From an uncultured Bacilli bacterium (GTDB taxonomy: Bacteria; Bacillota_I; Bacilli_A; RF39; UBA660), in the NCBI GenBank assembly GCA_948629335.1, contig CAPHZB010000006.1, positions 1 to 41,825 of the forward strand: a stretch of DNA of 41,825 bases, read 5' to 3'. This document shows positions 41,771-41,825 of this stretch, piece after piece; the first letter of the stretch is position 1; each line of letters starts with the position of its first letter. The notes beneath the pieces were generated by a model. That model was given only the letters and a program-made list of their open reading frames with translations, was not told where the DNA came from and searched no databases. The position numbers were made by a program, and so were the translations under genes.

Positions 41771-41825
41771 CTGTCAATAGTTTTTGAAAATGTCTTAAAA
41801 TTTTTTAAATATACGCGGGAAAATT

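Overview
The window is AT-rich, uses the standard bacterial code (TGA is a stop) and reads as a chromosomal segment of a low-GC Gram-positive (Bacillota). MraZ with an mraZ operator, a phenylalanine T-box leader, SpoIVFA/SpoIVFB homologues, RNase HIII, FemAB and PASTA-type penicillin-binding protein genes point to Bacilli or a neighbouring lineage such as the uncultured gut relatives of Erysipelotrichia/RF39. That placement is inference; no rRNA is present.

Layout. 1-1490: 3' part of a type IV pilin-like gene. 1937-4622: trigger factor, a DUF3419-like protein and a small lipoprotein. 4693-12312: a division-cluster operon (mraZ-rsmH-ftsL-pbpB) whose 3' end carries three pilin-like genes; the third is split by a 111-bp palindromic mobile element and encodes a phage tail-collar-like domain. 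12650-13558: a frameshifted Rpn-family nuclease. 13869-18242: a Phe-specific T-box followed by an alpha/beta hydrolase, pheS and pheT. 18666-20335 (minus): a small membrane protein and a FemAB aminoacyltransferase, divergent from murD; then enolase.

23187-25029: a complete IS1202-like insertion sequence with 61-bp inverted ends, internal iterated sites, a 25-bp target duplication and, between its left end and the transposase, a candidate structured small RNA with its own promoter and terminator. It sits just upstream of a two-gene operon for a von Willebrand A protein and a membrane J-domain protein (25088-27737). 28337-33775: a cold-shock protein, a DUF5684-like membrane protein, two orphan genes, a candidate non-coding RNA, and a tandem duplication of a cassette made of a GIY-YIG protein plus an unknown protein. 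33791-39269: rnhC, cvpA-trxA, a spoIVFA-spoIVFB pair, an initiating sugar transferase and an unknown membrane protein. 39443-41751: ftsA-ftsZ, far from the mraZ cluster.

The most noteworthy items are the IS with its embedded RNA candidate, the palindromic element whose exact removal restores a pilin-collar fusion, the pilins with a shared head and divergent tails, the VWA/J-domain operon, and the duplicated GIY-YIG cassette. Most of the remainder is conventional housekeeping sequence.
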